A stretch of DNA of 64,000 nucleotides from Elymus sibiricus (Eukaryota > Streptophyta > Magnoliopsida > Poales > Poaceae). Under the pieces are notes generated by a model that saw nothing but the letters and a program-made list of their open reading frames with translations, did no database searches and was not told where the DNA came from. The DNA lies in assembly GCA_039707655.1 (NCBI GenBank), contig CM077672.1, positions 194,722,037 through 194,786,036 on the forward strand. The letters run 5' to 3'. The first letter of the stretch is position 1. Each line of letters begins with the position of its first letter. The translations under genes and the position numbers were made by a program. Positions 21,290 to 33,855 of the stretch are shown piece after piece.

Positions 21290-21847
21290 TTAAGTACTAG
21301 GATCAGAAGGCGGGTTACTGGAGAGCGAAGGAGCTGGCGGAGAGGTTGACGGAGCCAAAGCCATACCAAGCGCTCTCCGGGCGTGAGTTGCATCTCTGGC
21401 CAGTTCAGCGATGAGGACGTATTCGGCAATCATGTAACGGGACATGTATGCCATAGCTGGGTCATCGTCCGAGCGAACGGGAGGAAATCTAACCCGTCTA
21501 GGAGTGATAGCCATGGTGGGGTAGTAGTGGAAGGCACGATTCTCTTGCATCGTGCTCTCCTGATGATGAAGAACAGCGAGGCCTGCCAGAGCTGCGAGCT
21601 GGATGGCGCGCTCCGGGGTAGAGGCATAACCACCATGGAGGCTATAGGTGCGCTTCCCCAAAGGTAGGTCGACTGACAGAATGACATTGGCATGATACTC
21701 AAGCACCAGTCCTGCAAGCGGGGTCTGGAACACTTGGTACCTTGACATCTCTCCACTAGGATAGAGGAGACGCCAAACATCACGAAGCAATGATGCGAAG
21801 CTGAGTAGTGCAGGGGCTAAGTCGTAGTTAATCGGAACGGATGCCAT
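21290..21847 (-). CDS. gag-position ORF of the long-LTR element, unknown domain
   Basis: This 185-codon ORF begins about 160 bases inside the primer-binding site, where gag would be expected, and is the only clear ORF of the element. It starts MASVPINYDLAPALL, has an Ala/Leu-rich centre and ends in a Pro/Ser-rich tail. No zinc knuckle, protease or capsid motif is recognised. It may be a degenerate gag or a family-specific protein. The uninterrupted frame suggests it is fairly young or still constrained. Confidence 0.5.
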   Translation of the reverse strand: MASVPINYDLAPALLSFASLLRDVWRLLYPSGEMSRYQVFQTPLAGLVLEYHANVILSVDLPLGKRTYSLHGGYASTPERAIQLAALAGLAVLHHQESTMQENRAFHYYPTMAITPRRVRFPPVRSDDDPAMAYMSRYMIAEYVLIAELARDATHARRALGMALAPSTSPPAPSLSSNPPSDPST

Positions 21848-22010
21848 CTACAAAATCAACCATTTAGTGAGCCAAATCTATATGCATGCTATGCAACAAA
21901 CAAATGCAACAACCAAGTGCAGCAACTCAAATGCAACACACAAGCAAGCTGGGCTCTAAATTAACAGTTTTCTAGCGTTTGGTTGGCTAGGGTGTCCTAT
22001 AGCCAGACCT

Positions 22011-22022
22011 GCTCTCATACCA
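22011..22022 (-). promoter_or_regulatory. primer-binding site of the long-LTR element
   Basis: On the minus strand the sequence is TGGTATGAGAGC, five bases inside the LTR end. It differs at one base from the usual initiator-tRNA-Met match TGGTATCAGAGC. It fixes the orientation of the element. Confidence 0.75.
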
Positions 22023-22027
22023 AACCT

Positions 22028-25000
22028 TGTGGCACCCCGGCTCAGAGTCACCGGAGCACACCGTATTCCAGCCCAGAGATCAAGTCTTCTGGAATACGGC
22101 ACTGCTTGGCATAGAACAAATCAGCTCTTTATTATTACTAGTTGGAATAAAAGGGTTACAAAGGGTTTACAAAAGGTTACAATGGTGCTACTCCCGTTAT
22201 GGTGACTCTATGCTAGCAGCGGCACAACTACTAACATCGGAACCACGACAACGAAGATGGGCTCCACTCCGCAGGGACTCTGGCTGCGACACGTCCTAGC
22301 TCGCAACTCGGAATCCTCGGCAATGCAAACAAGTCAGTACCTGCAAACTGGCATGACACGCCAGGTGAGTACTTTGAATGTACTCGCAAGCTCACAACAA
22401 ACACAAGCATCAAGGCGCGACAACATCATAGTATATCATGATTATATCAGATCCAAATGTTATTAAAAGGGTGGAAGAAAATAATGACATGCCATTGCTA
22501 AGCTACCCACAAAAGTCACCCTTATAAAAGTCATCAAGACCACAATGCTCCTGGCTACTTGGGTGAACCATTAATTCTGGTAACCATCTCATAGTTACCC
22601 CAAGAACATCCGATGATCATTCCTGCGATCGCCTACAGACATCAACCGCGGCCTTCCGCCGAGCGGTCCTCTTACCATACTGAGACGAGTTCTTCCATCA
22701 TTATCAAGTCATTCCCTCATTGGTGTTGATCAGACAGTGTGACTTAGTACGAACTATGTCCAATACCATGGACGCGGCTATTCGAATAGATTCTTACACT
22801 CTGCAGAGGTTGCGCACTTTACCCACACTATGGAGCTCCTGGTCCCGTACCTCGGTACACTTCCCTTCCGGGTGGACCCGTGCTGCTACAACAAAACTTG
22901 CCTAACCCATGACTCCTCCACCGTACCACCGACAATCACTCCCCCTTCCGGGTCATGCCCTGGGTGGCCCATGTGTCACTTCTGACACCTGCCACCGTCG
23001 TGGCCAAACAAACTGTCCCAAACGGGGACCTGAGCTCAAAAACCAAACCGGGCTCACGAGGTTATCGTCGTCTACCTGATCAGGGCAGAACGCACGCATA
23101 ACCTCCCCTCTTTGGTGGTACCGGTAAAAGAGCACGCGGTTAGACCAAGTCAAGGCCGTCCCATTCTGGCAGATGTGGCTGCATTCGAAAGCTCGGTTCG
23201 GTGGCACTTGATCAACAATGAAGGAATTTATCCCCCAACAACTATAGTCATTACTGACACTCAGGTATTACCGTGATCCAAGTTACAACAATACTAACTA
23301 GAAATCCAATGAGCAATATGATCAACTACTACTACTGATCCCATATATGAAGTACCGGACGGAAACACAAAATAATCATAGACGGTAATCTCTTAATCCA
23401 ACCATGTCATGACATCCCCAAACTTGAAATCTACTAATGACTACAATCTCATCAATAACATGACAGTAGCCTATCCAAGATTTTCAAAGTGTTGCATGAA
23501 TTCCTTATTCACCAATAATTAACATTTAACATTAAAATAAATATTTAAACCATGATATTGCAATGCAATTATGCAAGTGAGAGTTGTGGCTTGCCTTGCA
23601 CCAAGGAAGTGTGGGAGTACTCCTAGTCTCCACCAACTACGCAAATCTATCTGAAAAACATTTTTGAAAACATTTTCAAATATCACATAAAGCATTTTCT
23701 CTGACCAGAAATTCTAGGCAGCAGAGAAAAATACCAAAATCTACCAGCAAATAGAGGAGCTCATAAGAAAAATAATGCAAAAAGAATGAACTCATTTGGA
23801 CTTATGGTTTAAAAGATATTGATGGTCAAAGTTCAGTCAAACTTCTGAATTTAAACAAAAAAAATAGAAAATCCAGGGGGTGGCCACGTCGAAGGCGTAA
23901 AGTGGAAATACGCTTCCACTTACGTACCCCTTCGGTCCCGTGTGGAGTCGCTGACCAGTGGGGCCCCTTGTCAGATTTAAAAGAAAAAGAGGGAGAGAGC
24001 AGAGGATGGCGGCTCACCGGCGATGGTTGGCGGGCGTGGAGGCTGCGGCGGCGCCAGGGAAGGGGCAGGATGGATCGAGCGCACGACTGTGAGCACGCCC
24101 GTACCCGCAGTTCGTCGGGAGGTGGCTGGACGGCGTCGGCCCCTTCTTCTCAGGCGGCGGCAAGCTTCGGGCGTCGGCGGATCCGTTGATTCCGGCGAGC
24201 TCTAGGGCAGGGGCGGGGCTGGGATGGATCAGTGGAGCTCCACGAGCTTGACGGTGGTCTCGGTTGGGGCTGGGGTGGACAGAGGCGAGCTGGAGGAGCT
24301 GTGGCAGAGCGGCGGAGCTTCTCGCCGGAGACGGGGAAGGAGAGCTCCCCGGCTCTGCTGCTGGGTGCGGGGCGGCGATTGTGATGTAGAGAGGGCGAGT
24401 GGTGAGGCGAGGAGGGCTCGGGGCTGGCTTATATAGCCGCGCGGGAGGTGCCCGAGCTAGATGCCACCGAGAGGAAACAGCCGGCGCCCGCATTGACCTG
24501 GCCCTTGCGCTGGCACTCGAGCCGTGTAGGGAGGTGACGGGAGAGGCAGAGGAGTAATGGCGCTGGCACGGAGCGGCGGGGAAGAGGCCAGCCAGCGCGG
24601 CCACAGTGCATGTATTGTGCCGCGCGTGGTGGCGGTTCGCCGTGTCCGGCGAGGGCGCTGCCGGCGACGGGAGGCTTCTAGACGAGCCAGGTGGACGGCG
24701 GGGAGGACGTCGGCACTCTTGGACAAGGAGGGATAGCGTGGGCACGCGGCGCCAGCGAGGCCCGAGAGGGTTCGGCGCGCAGAGCGTGACCTTGGCCCTG
24801 CAGACGCGTGGTCACCGCGCGCACTGGTGCACGAGGTGTGCTCTGGTTCAAACGTTCATGTCTACGCGGTAGTCCCTTCATCCAGTGATCTCCATGTGCC
24901 CTTGGTTTGACAAGAAATGGCCGGGACTGCTGGCTAGCTTCCAGACAAGTTTCTGATCAGAAACTTGGGCAGTAAGCTGAGGAGAAATGGCTAGGGATTT

Positions 25001-25822
25001 GAGAGAGGGGGTTTGTCACACTGACTTGTGGTAGGAAGGTGCCCACTCTGGACAAATTTCAGGCCAAATGGATGAGCTTTGGATATAGTTGCTTCACAAC
25101 TACTCCTCTGGTCCAGAAACTTGCTGAGGAAGATGCACTCATATGGATGGGTTTATGGAGTTGAAACTTGGTATATGTGAGTGATTTGGTGATGCCAAGA
25201 TGCCATAAAAATTTCATAGCATTTGGATAAGAATAAATGGTACCTCCTTCACAAAGCTTTCTACTGGACAGAAACTTGGAGGAATTTTATAGAGAAAATG
25301 GCTGAATGAAATAGGCCAAAATTTGGTGGAGGATGACTATCTGGATAGTAGAATGTCCTGGATTAATTTCAGAATTTTTGGAGCAATATAAAATATAGTT
25401 GCGTCACAAACTGAAATTATGTCCAGAAACCAAGATTGGATGCTGTGCTCACCATGAGTATGGAATCTTGAATATTTTCACATACCCAAGGTTCACATGG
25501 TCCAAAGAATTTATGAGAATTTTCTTGAAATTTTTGAGAAGGCAGGAATATAGGTTGCTTCACAACCTAGAGCTCAAAAGGGTATTCCTTTAATGAAAAA
25601 GGAATATTTAATTGGAAGAAAAAAAATTGAGAGGTGGCAAGAATGGAAATGTCAGGACTTGGGAGAAGTTTTTGGGAGCTTTCATTCACTTGGGAAAGAA
25701 AATCAAAAATATTCCCAGGGTTTAAGTCCATAGAGCCATTCGGAAAGAACTGCAAGCCAAATCCAACTAAAATTTTCAAATGAATTTTGAAAAGAAAAGT
25801 TGGGAAAAACCAGGGTATCACA
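22028..25822 (-). repeat. 5' LTR (3.8 kb) of the long-LTR element
   Basis: The ends on the minus strand are TGTGATACCC (25822) and GGGTGCCACA (22028), an imperfect inverted pair. A TATA box, GGCTATATAAGCC, is at 24426-24438 on the minus strand, so U3 is about 1.4 kb and R/U5 about 2.4 kb. Bases 23900-24880 form a GC-rich island whose minus-strand frame (24014-24745) is Pro/Ala/Ser-rich and probably untranslated leader. The same AT/GC/mixed layout is seen in the solo LTR at 7235-11202. Confidence 0.72.
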
Positions 25823-26405
25823 CGTACATAAGAAGGCGTGTGGGTGATGCTTGGAGTAGAAGAAAAATGGGTTGCTCAGCGCACGCACTAATAGCATCTC
25901 CAATATAAGATGCAAAATAGGAGATGTAAAAATGTACATCTTTAAAAAGTGTTTTTTTATCAAAAGGGGTTTCCCCCTCCCCATTTTATTGAAAAACGGG
26001 GCGCAGCATCCAAATAACAGCTAAGAGCTCTCGGGCCTAACCAGAGTAGCAGGCCAAACTACATCCCTACGAGAACAGAGAAAAAGAAAGGCCACACAGG
26101 CAGCTAGGATCTAAACAGTCTTCAGATTTAAAATCCTCCAGCGCTAGCTTACGAAAGAAGGACAACTAGCCTATTACATGTTTTTAGTCCTCTCGCAGGA
26201 GGCAATCACCCTGAATGTACCTTGAGCATGAAGCCGACCAGTCCTCCCGTCGCGCCAGCCTTGGTATTCCCTACCACGCAATGCAGAGCAGCACTCCTCT
26301 TCGCCGGTCCAGCAGTAGGAGACAACGCCGCAGAAAGACTGACTGATCTCCCACGCACAGGATCTTCCATTGATGTAATAGTGCACAAGCTTTCCCCAAG
26401 ATCAC

Positions 26406-27831
26406 TGTAAGTGCATCAAGTGCCCCCTTAGTGGTTTTGGAGTATGAAGACAAATATGTTGAGGAACTAATGTGTTTGTGAGTATACACAGGAGACAGAG
26501 TCCATGAAGATTTGGTTTAACACATGGAAGATGACCCATAAAAATAGATTTCTTCAAGTGAAGAATTTGGTGATGAAATTGGTACGGCCTTTGAAGAAAT
26601 TGATGTGAAGACTTTGAAGCTTGAAGACTTTGGTTTTCGTAGTTTCTTTTCTTCTTATTTGAGTCATAGGAAAAACCCTACTGTTAAAGGGGGTCTAGGT
26701 GAAACATATTTCACATTTCCAAAGTGATGCTCAAAAACTTCTCAAACCTATAAACACAAAAGCCGCTTCGAGTGAAGCCTTTGGAAATCTCCAGTACAGC
26801 TGACGCATTTGCTAGCGATAGTGACGAAGTTCATCTGGTCGCTGACGAATTTGGTCAGGCTAAGGAGTTAGGAGTTCGCCAGTGCGATCTGCCTACCGTG
26901 AGGAAATTGTGTGCCCTGACGAAATTGAGAGTTCAATTTTCAGACCGTTGCTGCGCCGTGTGCCAGCTGTCGAGTGGATCCTTATCCTGACAATGGTCGA
27001 ATCAGAGAAGGGCATTTATGACAATTCATGTCGGGTTGCCCCCTGGCTATAAATAGCCGCCCCCCACAACCACTTGTTGGTTCGCTGCTCCGAGAGAACT
27101 TGACACTTGTCATTTGAGAGCAACCCATCTTCTGACGACTTTGAGAGAACCCAAGTGAGGACAAACCCAACCAGAGCCTAAGTGACTGAGCATCACTGAA
27201 GAGATTGATCTGTGTGATCCGATGCTTGTTACCTTTGAGGACTGTCATTCCTCTAGACGGTTAGGCGTCATATTCTGAGCACCCAAGAGTAATTGTGGTG
27301 TGCCGGTGAACAAGTCTGTGAAGGTTTTGGAAGTCTACCTTGAAGACTTATCACGAGTGATTGGGTGAGGTCTAAGTGGCCTTAGCTCAAGAGGAATATG
27401 GTGAGGACTAAGTGTTCTCTGAGTTGCGACTCAGCCGCCTCAACCAGACGTACAGTTGATACATCAACTGGAACTGGTCTACCAAATTCCATTGTCTTCA
27501 CCGAGCCAACCTGGTTTCAAATTCCTCACCCTCCCTTACTTTATTCCACTGCTGAAGAATTTGTGATCTATCCTTTGACAAATTTGAACTGAAGTATTTG
27601 ATCATGCTATCTTTTATTTCCTCAGTTCATATTCTTCATGCGTGTATGATTGTATGATTGCATGTTCTTCACCCTTATGTATCCTGTTCGCATGTACTCT
27701 GATTCTGTGATGACTTAGTTTCCCTTGCGTTTCTATTTCTTCACTCTGATCTTCGTCAAATTCATCTGAGTTTGACGAATTTCTAATAATCTCCCATTCA
27801 CCCCCCCTCTGGGAGATAACCTGCGCTTTCA
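26406..27831 (+). repeat. 5' LTR of the SIRE-type element
   Basis: It starts TGTAAGTGCATC and ends GCGCTTTCA. A TATAAATA box lies at 27049-27056 within the palindromic GGCTATAAATAGCC, so U3 is about 640 bp. Confidence 0.92.
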
Positions 27832-27833
27832 AT

Positions 27834-27845
27834 TGGTATCAGAGC
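27834..27845 (+). promoter_or_regulatory. primer-binding site of the SIRE-type element
   Basis: TGGTATCAGAGC, a perfect match to the 3' end of initiator tRNA-Met, stands two bases inside the 5' LTR. Confidence 0.93.
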
Positions 27846-27898
27846 AAGGTACTCCCTTGTTCTGTGTGATTTTGGTTTACCCACCTGGAGTTTTAGTT

Positions 27899-30428
27899 AT
27901 GTCGACCGCATGTATGATCAAGGTGTCCGCTGCGTGCCCAATCTTCGATGGCACAAACTATCCCTACTAGAAGAACAAGATGCGAATGCATCTTGAGGCT
28001 ATTGACAACGATCTCTGGTTCGTCGTCGAGAACGGCGTCCCCACCATTTCACCAAGTATTAATGCTGCTGACGTGAAGCGATTCAAGCAACTGGACTATC
28101 AAGCGAAGAACATCATTTGTGGTCATCTCAACAAAGGACAGTATGGCAGAGTGAGTGCACTGGAAACCTCGAAGCTTATCTGGGACCGGCTTTCAAAAGT
28201 GAATGAGGGTGTTTCTACTCAACGTGACTCCCGAGTTGATGTTCTCCGCAATCTCTTCAATCGCTTCAAAAGACTCGACAACAAAAATGTGCAGCAAACC
28301 TTCGACCGCCTCACTGATATCTCCAATGAGCTTCAAGCTCTTGGTGCTACTGACATCACCGATCATGAGGTGGTGAAGAAATTGCTGAGGTCTCTGGACA
28401 GTTCCTTCGACACTTTGGCACTGATGATTCAAGAGCGCCCTGATTACAAGTCACTGGATCTTGCTGACATTCTTGAGAGGGTCAACACACATGAATTTCA
28501 GCAAGTAGAAAAGAGAGATATGTATGGACCCAACTATGGTCGCCCTCGCGCTCTGAAGGCTAAAGCAAAATCCAAGGCTATTTCTTCATCTGAAGAAGAA
28601 GAGGAATATGAGAGCAGTTCTGACGGTGCTGAGGAAATTGGCAGAGAGCTGGCTATGCTGGTGAAGAAGTTCCAGAAGTTTTCCAAGAAGAACAGATTTG
28701 GAAAATCTTCAAATTATGACTCGAAGAACACTGGAGAAGCGTCTGCTCGAGACTACAACAAAAGAACCTGTCACAAATGCAAAAGCCAGGCCACTACATC
28801 GCCGACTACCCTCTTTGGCTGAAGAAAAAGAAGAGCAGGGATGATGATGAGTCTGATGGGAAAAGGAAGAAATCCTCAAAGTCTTCATCAAAGTCCTCAT
28901 CTCACAAGAAATCTAGCTCTAGCAAAGCTCGTGCATTCCTTGGGAAGGAAATGGATTCTGAAGAAGAATCTGATGATCAGCAAGCCGAGGAATCTGAGGA
29001 GGAGTCGGACACTGGTGTGGCTAGCCTTGCTCTCGCCACTGAATACGCCAGCAAGTCCATCTTCAACACTGAGGATAATGGTATCGCCACCAACAATGAT
29101 GATTGTGCTGACGACTACACTCCCACCAATTGCTTCATGGCACGAGGTGCAAAGGTAACCTCACGAGAAGCTTACTTTGAAACTTCCAGTGATGATGACT
29201 CTGAGTGTGAATCTAAACCAAGCTATAAGAAACTTGCTAAAATTGCAACTGAGCAACAACATGCCATGGAAAAGATTCAAAACTGCTAGACAAAAGCGAT
29301 GACCTGTTGGACGAGGAAATGGATCGCAGTCAAGCCTTGTCTGAGGATCTCAGAAGGCTTAAGTCTCAATATGACGAACTTGAAAGTCGTCATGTGTCCC
29401 TCTCAGCTGAACATGAGAAGTTGTCCTATGAATTTCTTCAAAGGAAGCAAGATCTCGAGAAGCTGAGAGCGTCCCATGATGATCTTCAAAAAGAAAACGA
29501 TTCACTCCTCGCTCAACAGATCAGTACCGCTCAGGAAGAATTTGTTGGACCATGCTTAAAATGCCTTGAACGTGATAATGCTAATTCTTCAGATAAATGT
29601 TCAAATGCTTATGTACTTGCAATTGCTTCAACTGCTACGGTGGCCACTAACCCCTCATCTGAGGAGGCCAGCTGTGATACTGATGAAAATGCAGGGCTGA
29701 AGGAATTGTATGTCACTGGGATATACAAAAGCCTCAAAAGGCATCAAACCCTGTGTGGCGTGCTCAAAAAGCAAATTCTTCACAGAAACCCTAGGAAAGA
29801 GGGTATTGCCTTTGAGAGAAAGTTCAACGCTGATGGTTCGTATTGGAAGCCTAAGCAGTATCCCAAAACCACATGGGTTGCTGCAAAGGGACCTCCAGTA
29901 GACCAATCCACTTTATCTGGCTATACTTGTGATTCTTCATATTATTCAGATGAGTCATTTGACTCCAACTATAAACTGTTCAAGAATCAGAATGGTGAGG
30001 TCTTTGCCAGATTCATTGGTACTAACTGCAGGAACGATCCACCTGTGAAGAAAATCTGGGTTCCTAAAAGCCTTCTGGAAAATCTTCAGGTGAACGTCAT
30101 CATGACACCACCGATGAAGAAGAAACTTCCCAGGGCAAATTCTTCATAGGGATCAAAGTCGTCAAATGGACGCAGACCCACTTATGGTCGCACTAATGCC
30201 TTTGTTTCGCAGGGAAACAGACAGCGAGTTGATGAATATGAGCATTATTCTTCAAACCACTATGTTCACAAATCTTCGAGGAATTTCTTTGCTTATTCAT
30301 TCAATTACTATAACCCTCCTGTGAAGAGAAAGGCATATTCTTCAATGCCTAAGTTCTCCATTAATGCACTTGACCACATTGCTTCCCAGCCACCCATTCA
30401 GATGTGGGTGGTTAAGAAGAAGAACTAA
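27899..30428 (+). pseudogene. gag: SIRE-type gag, broken
   Basis: The frame starts at ATG 27899 and has a TAG at 27968-27970 where relatives have Trp. It then runs through a UBN2-type gag domain (about 27980-28500), an acidic Ser/Glu stretch and a zinc knuckle near 28770-28815 in which a frameshift occurs and the last Cys position reads Tyr. A Lys/Ser-rich tract follows. A 1-bp deletion near 29286 and a TAG at 30147-30149 break the long coiled-coil part (29307-29520). The ORF ends at 30426-30428. The product would have been the capsid protein. This copy cannot make it. Confidence 0.82.
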
Positions 30429-30660
30429 TCTCTTCTGCAGGGTCAGGTCTTCAGACAACGAAATGTCTGATGAATTTGCTGAAGACCTGACATAATGCCT
30501 GTTGGGATGCAGGCTAATCATGTTGGAATGAATGTTTCATTTCACACATTCCTTATGCTGCTAGATATTATTCATTGATGAAATTGTCTAATGAAATTGA
30601 TCATTATCATATTCTTCACTTTGAAGCATATGAATTTGTAAATCAGACTAATGCTTCTAC
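30429..30660 (+). other. gag-pol junction of the SIRE-type element
   Basis: About 230 bases with stops in all frames lie between the gag stop and the first protease codons. The segment ends in CTTCTACAG before the protease frame, which looks like a splice acceptor, so pol could be made from a spliced RNA. This is a weak inference. Confidence 0.3.
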
Positions 30661-33600
30661 AGGATGATACACCTTCAACCACTGAATGGGTCTTGGACAG
30701 TGGCTGCACAAATCATATGACTGGAGATAGGAATCTCCTCACTGATGCTCCCCTTACTCCGTCTCATCTGAAGCATATCACTTATGCTGACAAAGGAAAA
30801 AAGCAAGGTATTGGGTCTAGGTAAGGTTACCATCTCAAAGGATCGACACATGGAAAAGGTGATGCTTGTCAAGTCCCTTGGATTCAACCTCATGTCTGTC
30901 TCAATGCTTTGTGATCTTGATATGATTGTCATCTTTGACAAATATAGATGCATTGTGCCGTTGGAATCTGACAAATCCAAAGTCTTCGAAGGCTTTAGGA
31001 GAGGTGACTTGTACATTGTAGATTTCTCTACAGGTCCTCAGCCTGCAACATGTCTAATGGCAAAAGCTTCGGAATACTAGCTATGGCATCGACGTCTTGG
31101 ACACGCTGGAATGAGGAATTTGAGCACTCTCGTCAAGAAGAAGCATATCATTGGCGTCGAGGGTGTCAAATTCGTCAAGGATCACCTCTGTGGCGCTTGT
31201 GAGTCTGGAAAGATGACCAGAGCCAAGCACCTGGCGAAGACAATCATGACCACTACTCGTCCTTTTGAATTACTTCACATGGATTTGTTTGGTCCTACAC
31301 ATTATGCCACACTAACCAATGCATCATCTCTCTACGGATTCGTCATTGTTGATGACTACTCTCGCTACACCTGGGTGCACATCGTTACCTACAAGACTGA
31401 AGTTCAGAATGTCTTCAGAAGATTCTCCAATCGGGCCATGACGAATTATGGTCACAAGATCAAGCACATCAGGAGTGACAATGGCACTTAGTTCAAGAAC
31501 ACTGGCCTCGACGACTATCTTGATGAACTTGGTATCACTCATGAGCTCTCTGCTCCCTACACCCCACAGCAGGATGGAGTCGTGGAGCGCAAGAACAGAA
31601 CCCTCATCGAGATGGTGCGTACTATGCTTGATGAATACAAGACACCTCGTCACTTCTGGCCTGAGGCAATTGACACTGCATGCCACATCATCAACCGAGT
31701 ATATCTTCACAAATTCCTCAAGAAGACCTCATATGAGCTCCTCACTGACAAGAAACCCAATGTGAGTTATTTCAAAGTCTTCGGTGCTAAATGTTGGATT
31801 AGAGATCCTCATCACAGTTCTAAATTTGCACCAAAAGCACATGAAGGTTTTATGCTTGGTTACGGAAAGGACTCGCACACCTACAGAGTCTTCAACTTCT
31901 TCCACCACAAGGTTGTTGAAACTGTAGATGTGCGGTTCGATGAAACTAACGGCTCGCAAAGAGAGCACCTGCCTCCTGTGCTAGATGAAATGCCTCCTGA
32001 GGAATCTATCAATCTGATGGGCACTGGTGAAATGGTGCCCAGTGAAGAAATAGCTCCTGATGAAGAAGTGGTTGTTCCTCTTCGTGAAGAAAGTGAACAT
32101 CCTGACAAAAATGATGCTGAGGATTCTGCACGACAACAACAACAACAGGGCCCTCGTCCAGCACATCCACGAGTGGCAAATGAAGTGCAGATTGAGAAGA
32201 TCCTCGACAACATCAATGCACCCGGTCCCCTCACTCGCTCAAGAGCTTCACATTTAGCTAAATTTTGTGGGCATTACGCGTTTGTCTCTATTTCAGAGCC
32301 CACCAAAGTTGATGAAGCCTTTCTGGAACCAGAATGGATTCAAGCAATGCAAGATGAATTGCGTCAGTTCGAGCTCAACAATGTGTGGGAGCTTGTTAAG
32401 CGTCCTGATCCACGCAAGCACAATATCATCGGCACTAAGTGGATCTACCGCAACAAACAAGACGAACATGGCCAAGTGGTGAGGAATAAGGCCCGTCTTG
32501 TAGCTCAAGGCTACACACAGGTTGAGGGTATTGATTTCGATGAAACATTTGCACCGGTTGCTAGGCTTGAAGCCATTCGTATATTGCTTGCATATGCTAA
32601 CCATCATGATATCCTATTATATCAAATGGATGTGAAAAGTGCATTCCTCAATGGTAAGCTTGAGGAAGAAGTATATGTTGCTCAACCACTAGGTTTTGAG
32701 GATTCAAAGCATCCTAACAAAGTCTTCAGACTCAACAAGGCTCTCTATGGCCTCAAGCAGGCCCCTAGGGCTTGGTATGATACACTAAAGGAATTCCTGA
32801 AGAAAAAGGGGTTCAAGCCCGGTTCACTTGACCCTACTCTTTTTACTAAATCTTATGATGGTGAACTATCCATATGCGAAATATATGTTGATGATATTAT
32901 CTTTGGTTGCACTAACAAGAAATACAGTGACAAATTTGCTCATATGATGCAAGAAGAATATCAGATGTCTATGATGGGGGAGTTGAAATTCTTCCTCGGG
33001 CTTCAAATTCGTCAACAACCCAATGGCATCTTCATATCTCATGAAAAATATCTCAGAGACTGCCTGAAGAAATTCGGAATGCAAGATTGCAAAGGCCTCA
33101 AGATACCAATGCCAACAAATGGCCAACTTAACACTGACAAAAATGGTAAAGATTTCGATCAGAAGGTATATCGCTCCATCATTGGTTCGCTGCTTTACCT
33201 ATGTGCATCTAGGCCAGATATTATGCTTAGCATTTGCATGTGTGCCCGCTTTCAAGCGTCACCGAAGGAATCACACCACCAGGCTGTGAAACGAATTCTT
33301 CGATATTTGGCTGACACCCCAATGCTTGGATTATGGTATCCCAAGGGCTCATCACTTGATCTTGCTGGATATTCCGATTCTAATTATGCTGGTGATCCTG
33401 TGGATCGCAAGTCAACATCAGGCACATGCCATTTCCTTGGACGATCTCTTGTATGTTGGTCCTCGAAGAAGCAGAACTGCGTCTCACTTTCCACTGCCGA
33501 GGCTGAGTACATTGCTGCTGGCGCCTGCTGCTCTCAGTTACTATGGATGAAGCAAACCCTCAAGGACTATGGCGTCAACGTGAAGAAAGTGCCACTCTAC

Positions 33601-33855
33601 TACAACAATGAGAGTGCCATCAAGATTGCCCACAACCCAGTGCAACACTCAAGGACGAAGCATATTGAGATTCGTCGCCATTTTCTTCGTGATCATGTGC
33701 TGAAGGGAGACATCGTCATCGACCACGTGAAGACTGAAGACCAGCTTGCAGATATCTTCACAAAGCCCTTGGATGAAAGAAGGTTTTGCATGTTGCGGTG
33801 TGAGCTAAACATCTTAGAATCTTCGAATGTCCTTTTAAAAGGACACACATCTTAA
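30661..33855 (+). pseudogene. pol: SIRE-type pol (protease, integrase, RT, RNase H), broken
   Basis: The protease motif DSGCTNHM is near 30695. A frame change follows near 30790. The pre-integrase zinc region (WHRRLGHAG) comes just after a TAG at 31078-31080. The integrase core has its three acidic positions in HMDLFGP (about 31280), SDNGT (about 31475) and VVERKN (about 31580), with a TAG at 31489-31491. From 31582 the frame is open for 757 codons: end of integrase, RT from about residue 265 with IYVDDI at about 433, and RNase H from about residue 595 with the STAEAEY block. The RT-RNase H part is intact in sequence. The whole polyprotein is interrupted. Confidence 0.92.

Larger units (their letters stand above)
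14906..25822 (-). mobile_element. long-LTR retrotransposon inserted downstream of the glycosyltransferase
   Basis: Two copies of an LTR that reads TGTGGCACC on the + strand lie at 14906 and 22028. The right copy is complete to 25822, where the minus-strand start TGTGATACCC is found. A tRNA-Met-type primer site is at 22011-22022, immediately inside the right copy, so the element runs on the minus strand with its 5' LTR on the right. The flanking bases are CATAC (14901-14905) and CGTAC (25823-25827), a target duplication with one mismatch. The interior holds one gag-position ORF and two nested gypsy LTR pieces, and no polymerase. It is therefore likely non-autonomous and has also lost the distal part of its 3' LTR at 16025. 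Confidence 0.75.

Noticed and set aside
24014..24745. 243-codon Pro/Ala/Ser-rich frame on the minus strand
   Set aside because: It spans the LTR TATA box at 24426-24438, so much of it is upstream of transcription. The composition is low complexity.
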